A DNA stretch of 64,000 nucleotides, from contig JAFAFR010000041.1 in NCBI GenBank assembly GCA_023423405.1, positions 1 through 64,000 on the forward strand. Reading direction: 5' to 3'. Shown here piece by piece: positions 24,345-32,295 of this stretch (the first letter of the stretch is position 1; every line of letters starts with the position of its first letter). Below the pieces are notes generated by a model that had not been told where the DNA came from, searched no databases, and saw nothing but the letters and a program-made list of their open reading frames with translations. The position numbers and the translations under genes were made by a program. This stretch comes from Bacteroidota bacterium. Its GTDB lineage: Bacteria; Bacteroidota; Bacteroidia; Chitinophagales; Chitinophagaceae.

Positions 24345-25448
24345 ATGATCTATAAAGCAATCGGATTGATGAGCGGCAGCTCGCTCGACGGCCTCGATAC
24401 CGCCTATGTTCATTTCCACGAAACCGGTGGTAAATGGTCCATGGAGGTGCTGCACACCCACTGTTATCCCTATTCCGCCGAGTGGCAGGACAAGCTGAAA
24501 AACGCCATCCATCTTTCTGCGCTGGACTATATGCTGCTGCATACGGATTATGGCCATTACCTGGGGCAGATGGTGAACCGTTTCATCGACGAGTATTCGC
24601 TCTGGCACAAAGTAGATATGATCGCTTCGCACGGGCATACCAGCTTTCACATGCCCCTGCGCGGCATGACCGGGCAATTGGGCGACGGGGCTTCCATTGC
24701 CGCAGAAACCGGGCTGCCCGTGATCAGCGACCTACGGGCCATGGATCTTGCCTTTGGCGGCCAGGGCGCTCCCATTGTACCCATCGGCGAAAAACTGCTG
24801 CTGAGCGATTATGCCTTCCTGCTGAACCTGGGTGGTATTGCCAATATTTCTTTCCGCGATGGTGACAGGTATTATGCCTATGATGTTTGCCCCGCCAACC
24901 GGGTGCTCAACATGCTGGTGAAGCCGCTGGGCCTCGCCATGGATACCGACGGCCAGGTTGCGGCAACCGGCAAAACCGATGCCGGCCTGCTGGCACAGCT
25001 CGAAAAGCTCGATTATTACGGTATGCCCTACCCGAAATCGCTCAGTAATGATTTTGGTACCGACGTGGTATTTCCGCTGATCAAATCGGCCGGGCTCAGC
25101 GTGCCGGATGCGCTGCACAGCTTTGTAGAGCATATTGCCCTGCAATTGAAAAAAGAGATCGAATTCATCTGCAGCCGCCACCCGATCGCTGTGCAGGGAC
25201 AGCGTTTACTGGTGACCGGTGGTGGCGCTCTCAACAGCTTCCTCGTGCAAATGATCAGTGAGAAAATGGCCGACCTCGGTATAACCGTGGTGCTGCCGGA
25301 AAGGCAACTGGTGGAATTCAAGGAAGCCGTCATCATGGCCCTGATCGGCGTGCTGCGGTGGCGGGAAGAATACAATGTGTTATCTTCCGTAACCGGCGCC
25401 CGCCGCGACAGCATTGGCGGCGCACTCTGGCTGGGTACCGAGGCCTGA
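24345..25448 (+). CDS. anmK: Anhydro-N-acetylmuramic acid kinase
   Basis: This enzyme opens and phosphorylates 1,6-anhydro-MurNAc released by cell-wall turnover, giving MurNAc-6-phosphate. The 367-residue protein starts at the family signature GLMSGSSLDGLDTAYV and continues with ASHGHTSFHMP, GDGASIAAETGLPVISDLR, FGGQGAPIVPIGE, LNLGGIANIS and VTGGGALNSFLV. A HAD hydrolase starts 19 bases downstream and could be a phosphatase in the same transcript. Confidence 0.95.
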   Translation: MIYKAIGLMSGSSLDGLDTAYVHFHETGGKWSMEVLHTHCYPYSAEWQDKLKNAIHLSALDYMLLHTDYGHYLGQMVNRFIDEYSLWHKVDMIASHGHTSFHMPLRGMTGQLGDGASIAAETGLPVISDLRAMDLAFGGQGAPIVPIGEKLLLSDYAFLLNLGGIANISFRDGDRYYAYDVCPANRVLNMLVKPLGLAMDTDGQVAATGKTDAGLLAQLEKLDYYGMPYPKSLSNDFGTDVVFPLIKSAGLSVPDALHSFVEHIALQLKKEIEFICSRHPIAVQGQRLLVTGGGALNSFLVQMISEKMADLGITVVLPERQLVEFKEAVIMALIGVLRWREEYNVLSSVTGARRDSIGGALWLGTEA

Positions 25449-25467
25449 TAACGATCAATCAAAACAC

Positions 25468-26085
25468 ATGTTGCACAACCAACCCCTGCGGGCTATTTTC
25501 CTGGATATCGGTGGCGTGTTGCTCACCAATGGCTGGGACCGCCGCGCCCGCGCGGAGGCGGCCGGCAAATTCTCCCTGGACCTCAACGAGCTCAACGAAA
25601 GGCACCAGATCATCTTCGATGCGTTTGAGTCGGGCAAGATGAGCTTCAGCGAATACATCGACCTGCTGGTGGTGGGCCTGGGGCCCTGTCCCAAAGACGA
25701 GCTGCGCGATTTCATCCTGGCGCAATCGCAACCCTTCCCGGCCATGATCGAATTCATCCGCGCCTTCAAACAAACCCATGGCCTCAAAATCTTTGCGGTA
25801 AACAATGAACCGCGCGAGCTCAACGAACACCGCATCCGGAGTTTCGGTCTCTATGAATTTTTCGATGCGTTTGTATCTTCCTGTTACCTGCACGTGCGCA
25901 AGCCCGATCGCGAGATCTACCAGTTTGCGCTCGATATCGGCCACCTGAAAAAGGAGGAAGTGATCTATGTGGACGACCGCCTGGTATTCATACAGGCGGC
26001 CGCGCAGTATGGTATTGAAGGCATCCAGCACCTTTCGCTGGAAGCTACACGGACGGCACTGGAAGAAAGACTGTCCCGCCGCTGA
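25468..26085 (+). CDS. HAD-superfamily hydrolase
   Basis: I start it at 25468 (MLHNQPLRAIFLDIGG). The 205-residue protein has the HAD nucleophile segment FLDIGGVLL, the helical cap, an FAVNNEPRELNEHR motif II/III region and a motif IV region EVIYVDDRLVFIQAA. The second aspartate of DxDx(T/V) is glycine (DIGGV), seen in YihX-like members of subfamily IA. It is likely a small-molecule phosphatase. Its position 19 bases after anmK suggests co-transcription but does not identify the substrate. Confidence 0.85.
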   Translation: MLHNQPLRAIFLDIGGVLLTNGWDRRARAEAAGKFSLDLNELNERHQIIFDAFESGKMSFSEYIDLLVVGLGPCPKDELRDFILAQSQPFPAMIEFIRAFKQTHGLKIFAVNNEPRELNEHRIRSFGLYEFFDAFVSSCYLHVRKPDREIYQFALDIGHLKKEEVIYVDDRLVFIQAAAQYGIEGIQHLSLEATRTALEERLSRR

Positions 26086-26098
26086 GCGGTTGAGAAGC

Positions 26099-26845
26099 TC
26101 ACTTGTTCATACCCAGCACCTCTCTCAGTTTGGCATAGCCTGTTTTGCTTACGGGAAGCTGCGCGCCGTTCCGAAGCGTGGCGGTGTAGTTTTCCTTATC
26201 GTGCGGAAAAAGTTGCGTGATCTGCGCCACATGCACGATATAAGAACGGTGTATGCGTACAAAGGAAGCGGTCGGAAGCTGTTTTTCAAAAGCAGCCATG
26301 GTCCTGTTTTTCAGGAAGCTTCCCTGCGCGGTAATGATCTTTGCATAATCATCGGCTGCTTCGATGTATTGAATTTCCTCGATGGGAATGATGCGGATGC
26401 GGCTGTTGTCGCGGATCACTACCCGGTCCATTTGCTGTGGGGAAACGGCGGCGGTGTCGAGCAGGGCCCGGGTTTGTTCGGCCGCTCTTTGCGGATGGCT
26501 GCTGAGGTAGCGCTGCACTGCTTTGTCGAAGCGCTCCTGGCTGAAAGGTTTCAACAGGTAATCCACGGCATGATGTTCAAAAGCGCGGATAGCGTATTCG
26601 TCGAAGGCGGTGGTGAAGACCACGGCCGGCGGCTCTTCCAGCAGCTCCAGCATTTCAAAGCCGTTGATCTTGGGCATCTGGATGTCGAGGAAAATAAGAT
26701 CGGGCTGCAGCGACTGGATCGCTTTCAATCCTTCAAATCCATCCTGGCATACGGCAACTACTTCTATCTCCTTAAAGGGCTCGAGGTATTCTTTCACCAT
26801 GCTGCTGGCCAGGGGCTCATCGTCTATCAGGATTGCCTTATGCAT
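26099..26845 (-). CDS. LytTR-family response regulator
   Basis: I start it at MHKAILIDDEPLASSMVKEY (26845). Residues 1-115 form a receiver with the acidic pair in LIDDEP, phospho-accepting Asp near 53 in FLDIQMP, and FDEYAIRAFEHHAVDYLLKP. From about 145 is a LytTR DNA-binding domain (RIRIIPIEEIQYIEAADDYA, FVRIHRSYIVHV). The start overlaps the LytS-like kinase gene by 8 bases. It is last in the operon LiaF-like, DUF4288, kinase, regulator. The phased direct repeat at 29046-29079 is a candidate binding site. Confidence 0.93.
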   Translation of the reverse strand: MHKAILIDDEPLASSMVKEYLEPFKEIEVVAVCQDGFEGLKAIQSLQPDLIFLDIQMPKINGFEMLELLEEPPAVVFTTAFDEYAIRAFEHHAVDYLLKPFSQERFDKAVQRYLSSHPQRAAEQTRALLDTAAVSPQQMDRVVIRDNSRIRIIPIEEIQYIEAADDYAKIITAQGSFLKNRTMAAFEKQLPTASFVRIHRSYIVHVAQITQLFPHDKENYTATLRNGAQLPVSKTGYAKLREVLGMNK

Positions 26846-27881
26846 ATACTTGGGGAATGTTGATGGTCGTGATAAAAATATTGTCCTGCGTGGCGGTCTG
26901 CAGCAGGTCCTGCCGCCCAAAAAGCAGGTAGAGCCTGCGTTGTACGGCGGTGAGCCCAAAGCCCGTGCCCTTGCGGCTGCTGCTGGTTTCGGGATCAAAG
27001 GGGTTGGAAACAGTGATCAGCAATTTCTGGTCTGCACAGATTGCCTGTATGCTGATGGTCACTTCGCCAATGGTATCGTAGAGCCCGAATTTGATGGCGT
27101 TTTCCACTACGGGTTGCAGCAGAAGGGGCGGCAGGCGTGCGGACTGGCAGTCGTCGCCCGTGGACACCAGGGTCTGCAGGCGGTGCCCGAAGCGAAGTTT
27201 TTCAATGTTCAGGTATCGCTCGATCTGTTCCATTTCTTCTGCCAGGAGCACCATTTCTCCATCCTTGCGATTGATGGTAGAGCGCAGGAAGGTAGACAGT
27301 TCTTCAATCATTTTGCGGGCTTCCCGGGGGGCTGCCACCACCAGGGAGCTGATGGAGTTGAGGCTGTTGAACAGGAAATGTGGTTGCAGTTGCTGGCGCA
27401 GTTTAAAGAGTTCGGCTTCCCGCGCCAGGGCCTGGGTTTCTTCGCGCCGGTTGCGCGATTCGAGTTCGTGGTTGAGCATGTTCCAGATCAGGTTAAGCAC
27501 CACCAGGAAACAAATGGTAAGGATATAAAATCCGCAGCGGATGCCGGTGCTTTTGTTAAGGAAGCTTTCGTAACCGGGCAGTCCGGGCAGGAAGAGCGGC
27601 AGCAGCAGTTTTGCGAAGATCACCATCAGGATGGCGAACACCGTGGCGATGGCCAGGATCACCCAGAAACGCGAAGGCTGTGGATGGTAGAAGCGGAAGG
27701 TATGCAGGATCACTTTACTGGTTCCCAGCAGCAGCAGCAGGTTCAGTCCCGAGTCGATGAAGGCGGCTTTCCACCCGAAGCTCATTTGCAGGATGGCCAC
27801 AAAGTTCAACTGCCATACGAGGTAGAGAAAAAACCCCATCATCACCCGCAGGCTTAGGTTAGAAAGTGGTAGGCTTGGCAT
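26838..27881 (-). CDS. LytS/AlgZ-type sensor histidine kinase
   Basis: This 347-residue inner-membrane kinase has four hydrophobic segments in residues 10-140 (for example FFLYLVWQLNFVAIL and LAIATVFAILMVIFAKLLL), then a coiled linker. The His_kinase domain carries QLQPHFLFNSLNSISSL (phospho-accepting His near 169), and the ATPase end has PVVENAIKFGL and GTGFGLTAVQRRL. There is no separate sensor domain, so signal input is probably through the membrane part or partner proteins such as the LiaF-like protein. It overlaps the regulator gene by 8 bases and the DUF4288 gene by 28 bases. Confidence 0.92.
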   Translation of the reverse strand: MPSLPLSNLSLRVMMGFFLYLVWQLNFVAILQMSFGWKAAFIDSGLNLLLLLGTSKVILHTFRFYHPQPSRFWVILAIATVFAILMVIFAKLLLPLFLPGLPGYESFLNKSTGIRCGFYILTICFLVVLNLIWNMLNHELESRNRREETQALAREAELFKLRQQLQPHFLFNSLNSISSLVVAAPREARKMIEELSTFLRSTINRKDGEMVLLAEEMEQIERYLNIEKLRFGHRLQTLVSTGDDCQSARLPPLLLQPVVENAIKFGLYDTIGEVTISIQAICADQKLLITVSNPFDPETSSSRKGTGFGLTAVQRRLYLLFGRQDLLQTATQDNIFITTINIPQVYA

Positions 27882-28219
27882 GCAGTTTGGTTTAGTTGCA
27901 GGCTGTGGGCCCTGGTAAAGATGACTTCGCGGTAGGCGGGCGCATCATCCACTTCGCGGATGCGGCTGAAAAGTTCGGCACCGTGCGTGCCGGTTGCGAT
28001 GGCATGGAGTTCCGGCACTGCGATGAATTTCCATTGCACCAGTTGCTGTTTGTCGTTCTGAAAACTAATGGCTTCCTGCTGCCCTATCTCGATGGCGATG
28101 GTCAGTGCTTCGGATGCACCGGATGCCTGGATAAGGCGGAGCTGCTCATCGAACTGCGGTGCATGGTGCCCTTCTCCGCAGATGATCTCATAAACGATTT
28201 TGGCGATGTACCAGTTCAT
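27854..28219 (-). CDS. DUF4288 domain protein
   Basis: This 121-residue soluble protein starts MNWYIAKIVYEIICGEG and has FDEQLRLIQASGASEAL and QWKFIAVPELHAI, which I recognise as DUF4288. No catalytic residues are evident. It overlaps the kinase start by 28 bases and begins 2 bases after the LiaF-like stop. The same arrangement occurs in other Bacteroidota as far as I recall. Its role in the signalling operon is unknown. Confidence 0.75.
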   Translation of the reverse strand: MNWYIAKIVYEIICGEGHHAPQFDEQLRLIQASGASEALTIAIEIGQQEAISFQNDKQQLVQWKFIAVPELHAIATGTHGAELFSRIREVDDAPAYREVIFTRAHSLQLNQTACQAYHFLT

Positions 28220-28221
28220 GG

Positions 28222-28974
28222 TTAATGGCTTTCGATTTGAATACCACCGAAGACGGCGTTGCCTTCTATGAGCAGTACCTTGTCTGAATAAATGCTGTGT
28301 TGCGGACGCCTGTCTTCCACGCCACCCAGCACGGCATTGCTTTCAATTTTCAGGTTCCAGTGAGCGGGTACGATGAGTTTGATGCTGCCGAAAACGGCGT
28401 TGAGCTCCAGTTTGGCGTTGTCCTGGAAATCGGCCTGCAGCATATTGATCTCAGCGCTGCCGAACACGGCCGATACTTCCCCTTTTCTGAAGTCCTTGCT
28501 GATCACGTTTTTGTTGATACCGCCGAAAACGGCGGTTGCCTCCAGCCAGCCCGTATTGGTAAAGGATGCGGGTTCGGGCGCCGCTTCTTCGGCCGCATCG
28601 CCTGTGATGGCATTGTTCCGGCGCGGGCTCAGGTTGCGCAATACGATGAAGGCGCCAAGACCCAGCAGCATAACGGGAACAACATAGCCTTCATATCCCA
28701 GGAAATCCACGTATTCGCGCGCCAGGAAAACGGTTCCCACAATGATGGGAATGGCCCATCCGAAGCCGCGGTATCCGTGGGTGGCGCCTACGAGCAGGCC
28801 GATACAGATCAGGAGCATCTGCCAGCTAAAAACATAACCCGGAATGATATAACCGAATTGGCGAAGGAGCAGCAATCCGCCTGCAAGTAACAGGATGATA
28901 CCGATGACGATGGTTTTGGGTTTTTCGCCCTTTCCACACTGGCCCCTTCCGAATCTTCTGTGACGCTGTCGCAT
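28222..28974 (-). CDS. LiaF-like membrane protein with DUF5668-type transmembrane region
   Basis: This 250-residue protein has four hydrophobic segments within residues 20-110 (TIVIGIILLLAGGLLLL, MLLICIGLLVGA, AIPIIVGTVFLA, VVPVMLLGLGAFIVL). A C-terminal beta-repeat domain (about 145-250) repeats AVFGG/AVFGS units, as in LiaF and related proteins. In Firmicutes LiaF restrains the LiaS kinase. Here it heads an operon with a LytS kinase and LytTR regulator, so a similar cell-envelope-stress brake is inferred. The candidate LytTR site lies 72-105 bases upstream. Confidence 0.85.
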   Translation of the reverse strand: MRQRHRRFGRGQCGKGEKPKTIVIGIILLLAGGLLLLRQFGYIIPGYVFSWQMLLICIGLLVGATHGYRGFGWAIPIIVGTVFLAREYVDFLGYEGYVVPVMLLGLGAFIVLRNLSPRRNNAITGDAAEEAAPEPASFTNTGWLEATAVFGGINKNVISKDFRKGEVSAVFGSAEINMLQADFQDNAKLELNAVFGSIKLIVPAHWNLKIESNAVLGGVEDRRPQHSIYSDKVLLIEGNAVFGGIQIESH

Positions 28975-29045
28975 GAGTGAATGATTTTAGGTAAAACTAC
29001 TGCGGCCGGGGTTTGTTCCCAATAGCGCGTAGGCAGGAAGGGGCC

Positions 29046-29079
29046 AGGTTCCGGTGAATGGGGGGTAGGTTCCGGTGAA
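29046..29079. promoter_or_regulatory. 21-bp-phased direct repeat, candidate LytTR site
   Basis: AGGTTCCGGTGAA occurs at 29046-29058 and again at 29067-29079, exactly 21 bases apart. LytTR regulators bind direct repeats of about 9 bp with 12-13 bp spacing (21-22 bp period, core GTT). The site lies upstream of the minus-strand operon that ends with a LytTR regulator. Confidence 0.5.
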
Positions 29080-29080
29080 A

Positions 29081-30736
29081 TCAGGCAAAGCGGAAACTGT
29101 CGCCGTCAAAAAGTCCGCGGTCGCTGAGTTTGAGGTGCGGGATCACCAGCAGGGCCATGAAAGAAAGTGTCATGAATGGCGCGCGCAGCGGGGAGCCGAG
29201 CGCCTTGGCCATTTTGTCGAGGCGGGTATAGGCTTCGGCCACTTCAAAGCCATCGACATTGCTCATGAGGCCGGCTACGGGAAGTGGTAAGAGATCGCTT
29301 TCCTGTTCTCTCACACAGCAGAGTCCGCCGCCGGCTTCCATCAGCAGGTTAACGGCTTTTACGATGGCAGGCAGGCTGGCGCCCACGGCGATGATGTTGT
29401 GGGAGTCGTGCGCCACCGATCCGGCGATGGCGCCGGTGCGCAGCCCAAAATTCCGGATGAGGCAACCGGCCGGTGGCGCGGGATGGTAGCGGTTGATCAC
29501 AAAACAATAGAGCAGGTCGGCCGAAGGGTTGGCCAGGAGCTGGTTGTCAGCCACCCGTATTTCTCCAGGCGCGGGAAAATATTTTTCGGTGATCAGTTGG
29601 CCGTCGAGTGCGGTTATAGCTGGCCGTTGGGCCGCGGCCGTGGGTAAGCGCAGATCGGCTTCGGTTACCTCCCAGGCATGAAAGCGGTTGATGGTGCCCG
29701 TTGGCTGGTGGGGCAGCAGGGTGCTTCCGTTTTCTGCCACCAGTTGGCCGTCGATCCAGGTTTGCAGCACCCTGAAATTTTCCAGGTCTTCCAGCACGAT
29801 GAAGTCGGCGGCATCGCCGGGGCGCAATTGCCCTACCGGCAGGCCATAGTGCTGTACGGGGTTGATGCAGGCGGCCTGCAGGATACAATACGGATCTATT
29901 TCCTGCTGGATGGCTCTTGCGCAGAGCTGGTTGATATGCCCTTCGAGCAGGCTGTCGGGGTGTTTGTCGTCGGTGCAGAACATGACCCGGTTGGGGTATT
30001 CCTGCAACAGGGGGATCAGCGCATCGAAGTTCCGGGCCGCACTGCCTTCGCGGATGAGGATCTGCATGCCGAGCTGCAGTTTTTCCTTCGCTTCCGCATA
30101 GGTAAAACATTCATGGTCGGTGCTGATGCCTGCCGCTGCATAGCGCCGTGCGTCTTCGCCTCTTAAGCCGGGTGCATGACCGTCCACGGGTTTCCCGGCA
30201 GCGCGGGCCGCGGCGATCTTTTCCAGCACATCAGGGTCGCCCTGCAGTACGCCGGGAAAATTCATCATTTCGCTGAGGTACCAGATATCGGGCCGGTTGA
30301 GCAAATCCTTTACGGCAGCGGGATCCAGCGCAGCGCCGGCTGTTTCAAAAATGGTGGCGGGCACACAACTGGGTGCGCCGAAAAAAAACTTGAAGGGGGT
30401 CTGCCGGCTGTTTTCGATCATAAAGAATACGCCGTCGGCGCCGCAAACATTGGCTATCTCGTGCGGATCGCTTACGGTTGCCACGGTGCCGTGGATCACG
30501 GCCAGCCGGGCGAAAGAGCTGGGCACCAGCAGGGAACTTTCAATGTGTACATGGGCATCTATAAAACCCGGGCAAATGAAGGGGGCCGATGCATTGGGAA
30601 CATCCGACAGGGGCCGGATGCCGCTGATGCGTCCTGCTTCTACCAGGAGCTCGCCGAAATAACTCCGGCGATTGGGTATATCCACTATATTGCCTTGCAG
30701 CCGCTGCATATGAAAGGGTTGTACTGCAATTTCCAA
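29081..30736 (-). CDS. ade: Adenine deaminase
   Basis: This enzyme deaminates adenine to hypoxanthine for purine salvage. The 551-residue amidohydrolase has the metal motif PGFIDAHVHIESSLL, then VSDPHEIANVCG, the carbonyl/His segments GHAPGLRGED and TDHECFTYAEA, MFCTDDKHPD and the C-terminal VAHDSHNIIAVG. This order and length match bacterial Ade. An internal Met ten codons in (MQRLQGNIVDI, 30709) is an equally good start. It is divergent from the LolA-like pair. Confidence 0.93.
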   Translation of the reverse strand: MEIAVQPFHMQRLQGNIVDIPNRRSYFGELLVEAGRISGIRPLSDVPNASAPFICPGFIDAHVHIESSLLVPSSFARLAVIHGTVATVSDPHEIANVCGADGVFFMIENSRQTPFKFFFGAPSCVPATIFETAGAALDPAAVKDLLNRPDIWYLSEMMNFPGVLQGDPDVLEKIAAARAAGKPVDGHAPGLRGEDARRYAAAGISTDHECFTYAEAKEKLQLGMQILIREGSAARNFDALIPLLQEYPNRVMFCTDDKHPDSLLEGHINQLCARAIQQEIDPYCILQAACINPVQHYGLPVGQLRPGDAADFIVLEDLENFRVLQTWIDGQLVAENGSTLLPHQPTGTINRFHAWEVTEADLRLPTAAAQRPAITALDGQLITEKYFPAPGEIRVADNQLLANPSADLLYCFVINRYHPAPPAGCLIRNFGLRTGAIAGSVAHDSHNIIAVGASLPAIVKAVNLLMEAGGGLCCVREQESDLLPLPVAGLMSNVDGFEVAEAYTRLDKMAKALGSPLRAPFMTLSFMALLVIPHLKLSDRGLFDGDSFRFA

Positions 30737-30747
30737 ACTTTTCCGGT

Positions 30748-30755
30748 TACATTTG
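30748..30755 (+). promoter_or_regulatory. TAnnTTTG promoter element before the first LolA-like gene
   Basis: TACATTTG matches the Bacteroidota -7 consensus exactly. It lies 18 bases before the ATG at 30774, in the short region divergent from ade. No -33 TTTG at the usual spacing was found. Confidence 0.45.
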
Positions 30756-30773
30756 AATGCGGAAAAATTATAT

Positions 30774-31520
30774 ATGAAAAAAAGAACGACTGCTCTGGTC
30801 CTGCCCCTGTTCTGTTGTCATTTTTTGCTGCATGCCCAAACGGCAGATGAGATCATAACCAAATACGAAGCGGCTATGGGTGGCCGTGAGAAACTCGGTA
30901 GCATCCGGTCTGTTTACCTGGAAGGCGTTTCCGTGATGGGAAACGGCAACGAACTCACCTCGCATATTACCAAAGTGAACCAACAGCTCTATCGCACGGA
31001 AGTGCAGTTTGGCGGTATGGGCAATTTCACGATGATTGTAACCGACAAGGACGGATGGATCTCTAACCCGCGCAACGGCGGTGCTTTTGAGGCCATGCCC
31101 GCGGAGGCAGTGAAATCCATGCAGCCCGAACTCGACCTGGGCGGTAACCTCAGCAACTACGCCGCCAAAGGCAGCAAGGCCGAGCTGGCGGGCCGCGACA
31201 CGGTCAATGGTATTTCCTGCTACCTGCTGAAACTCACACTTGCCAACGGCAATGATATTTATTATGCCATCGATCCCAATACCTATTATGTGGTTCGTGA
31301 AAAACGCAAGGCAACCGGCATGATGGGACGACGCGGTGGCGGCCAGGACGCTCCTGCTGCAGACGGCATGATGGTGATTGAATACAGCGATTACCAGAAA
31401 ACGCCCGAAGGATATGTGTTTCCTTATTCCATCAAAAGACCCGGCATGGGCGGCTCCATGATGATCGAAAAACTGGAAGTGAACCAGCCGGTGGATCCCA
31501 AAAAGTTTAAACCCGAATAA
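30774..31520 (+). CDS. LolA-like outer-membrane lipoprotein-sorting family protein, copy 1
   Basis: I start it at 30774 (MKKRTTALVLPLFCCHFLLH), which gives a signal peptide cleaved near HAQ; the longer frame adds seven residues before it. The 248-residue product begins TADEIITKYEAAMGGREKL and has a beta-rich body and DPNTYYVVREKRKATG, a pattern of LolA/LppX-like folds in Bacteroidota. A Gly/Asp-rich insertion (MMGRRGGGQDAP) is specific to this copy. A paralogue follows 26 bases downstream. The cargo is unknown. Confidence 0.75.
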   Translation: MKKRTTALVLPLFCCHFLLHAQTADEIITKYEAAMGGREKLGSIRSVYLEGVSVMGNGNELTSHITKVNQQLYRTEVQFGGMGNFTMIVTDKDGWISNPRNGGAFEAMPAEAVKSMQPELDLGGNLSNYAAKGSKAELAGRDTVNGISCYLLKLTLANGNDIYYAIDPNTYYVVREKRKATGMMGRRGGGQDAPAADGMMVIEYSDYQKTPEGYVFPYSIKRPGMGGSMMIEKLEVNQPVDPKKFKPE

Positions 31521-31546
31521 ACAGTCAAAAGCCAATCAACTCTCGT

Positions 31547-32269
31547 ATGAAATCAATGAAGTTAGCCTTTGTGATGGCAGCCATCTTTGGCAGCATCAGT
31601 TCTTTTGCCCAAACAGCCGATGAGCTGCTCGACAAATACATAGTTGCCATCGGCGGCAAAGAAGCCTGGAAAAATGTGAATTCCCTTATTACAACGGGCT
31701 CCATGCAGGTGCAGGGCACCGATGTAACGGTTGTTACATCCGTATTGCAGGGAAAAGGTGCGCGCCAGGATATTATGGTTATGGGCATGAACGGCTACAA
31801 TATCATAACGCCCGCAGGAGGCTGGGCATTTATGCCCTGGACGGGCCAGACCGAACCCATGGCAGCTTCCGAAGTGGAAGTGAAGCAGGGTGCCGACCAG
31901 TACGACATGCAGTCCAACCTTGTCAATTACAAGAGCCTCGGCAGCACCCTCGAATACCTGGGAAAGGAAGACCTGGATGGCAAACCCACGCATAAATTGA
32001 AAATGACGCAACAGAGTGGCAAACAGGAAACCTTCTATCTCGATGCGGGCACCTACTATGTGGTGCGGTCAGTTACCCGCCGGTCGGTCAACGGCCAGGA
32101 AGACGTACGAACTACCAGTTTCAGCAATTACCAGAAACAGGAGGGAGGCATCGTGATGCCGCTGTCGATTGGCCTTGAACTGGGACAGGGCATGACTGCT
32201 GATCTGTTCATTTCAAAAGTGGAAGTGAATAAGCCGGTAGATGAATCCATCTTTAAGCCCACGAACTGA
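31547..32269 (+). CDS. LolA-like outer-membrane lipoprotein-sorting family protein, copy 2
   Basis: This 240-residue periplasmic protein with signal peptide (FGSISSFAQ) is a paralogue of the gene before it: TADELLDKYIVAIGGKEAW aligns with TADEIITKYEAAMGG, and LDAGTYYVVRSVTRRS aligns with the matching strand. Both end in V.. KPVD.S/K..F KP. The tandem pair probably arose by duplication and has diverged clearly. Met4 (31556) is an alternative start. It is convergent with the oxidoreductase gene. Confidence 0.75.
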   Translation: MKSMKLAFVMAAIFGSISSFAQTADELLDKYIVAIGGKEAWKNVNSLITTGSMQVQGTDVTVVTSVLQGKGARQDIMVMGMNGYNIITPAGGWAFMPWTGQTEPMAASEVEVKQGADQYDMQSNLVNYKSLGSTLEYLGKEDLDGKPTHKLKMTQQSGKQETFYLDAGTYYVVRSVTRRSVNGQEDVRTTSFSNYQKQEGGIVMPLSIGLELGQGMTADLFISKVEVNKPVDESIFKPTN

Positions 32270-32295
32270 TGCTGTTTTACTGCTGATGCCGCGCG

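Noticed and set aside
24279..24677. N-terminal extension of the upp frame
   Set aside because: It overlaps the divergent anmK gene and has no similarity to the phosphoribosyltransferase; the start at 24278 fits the family.
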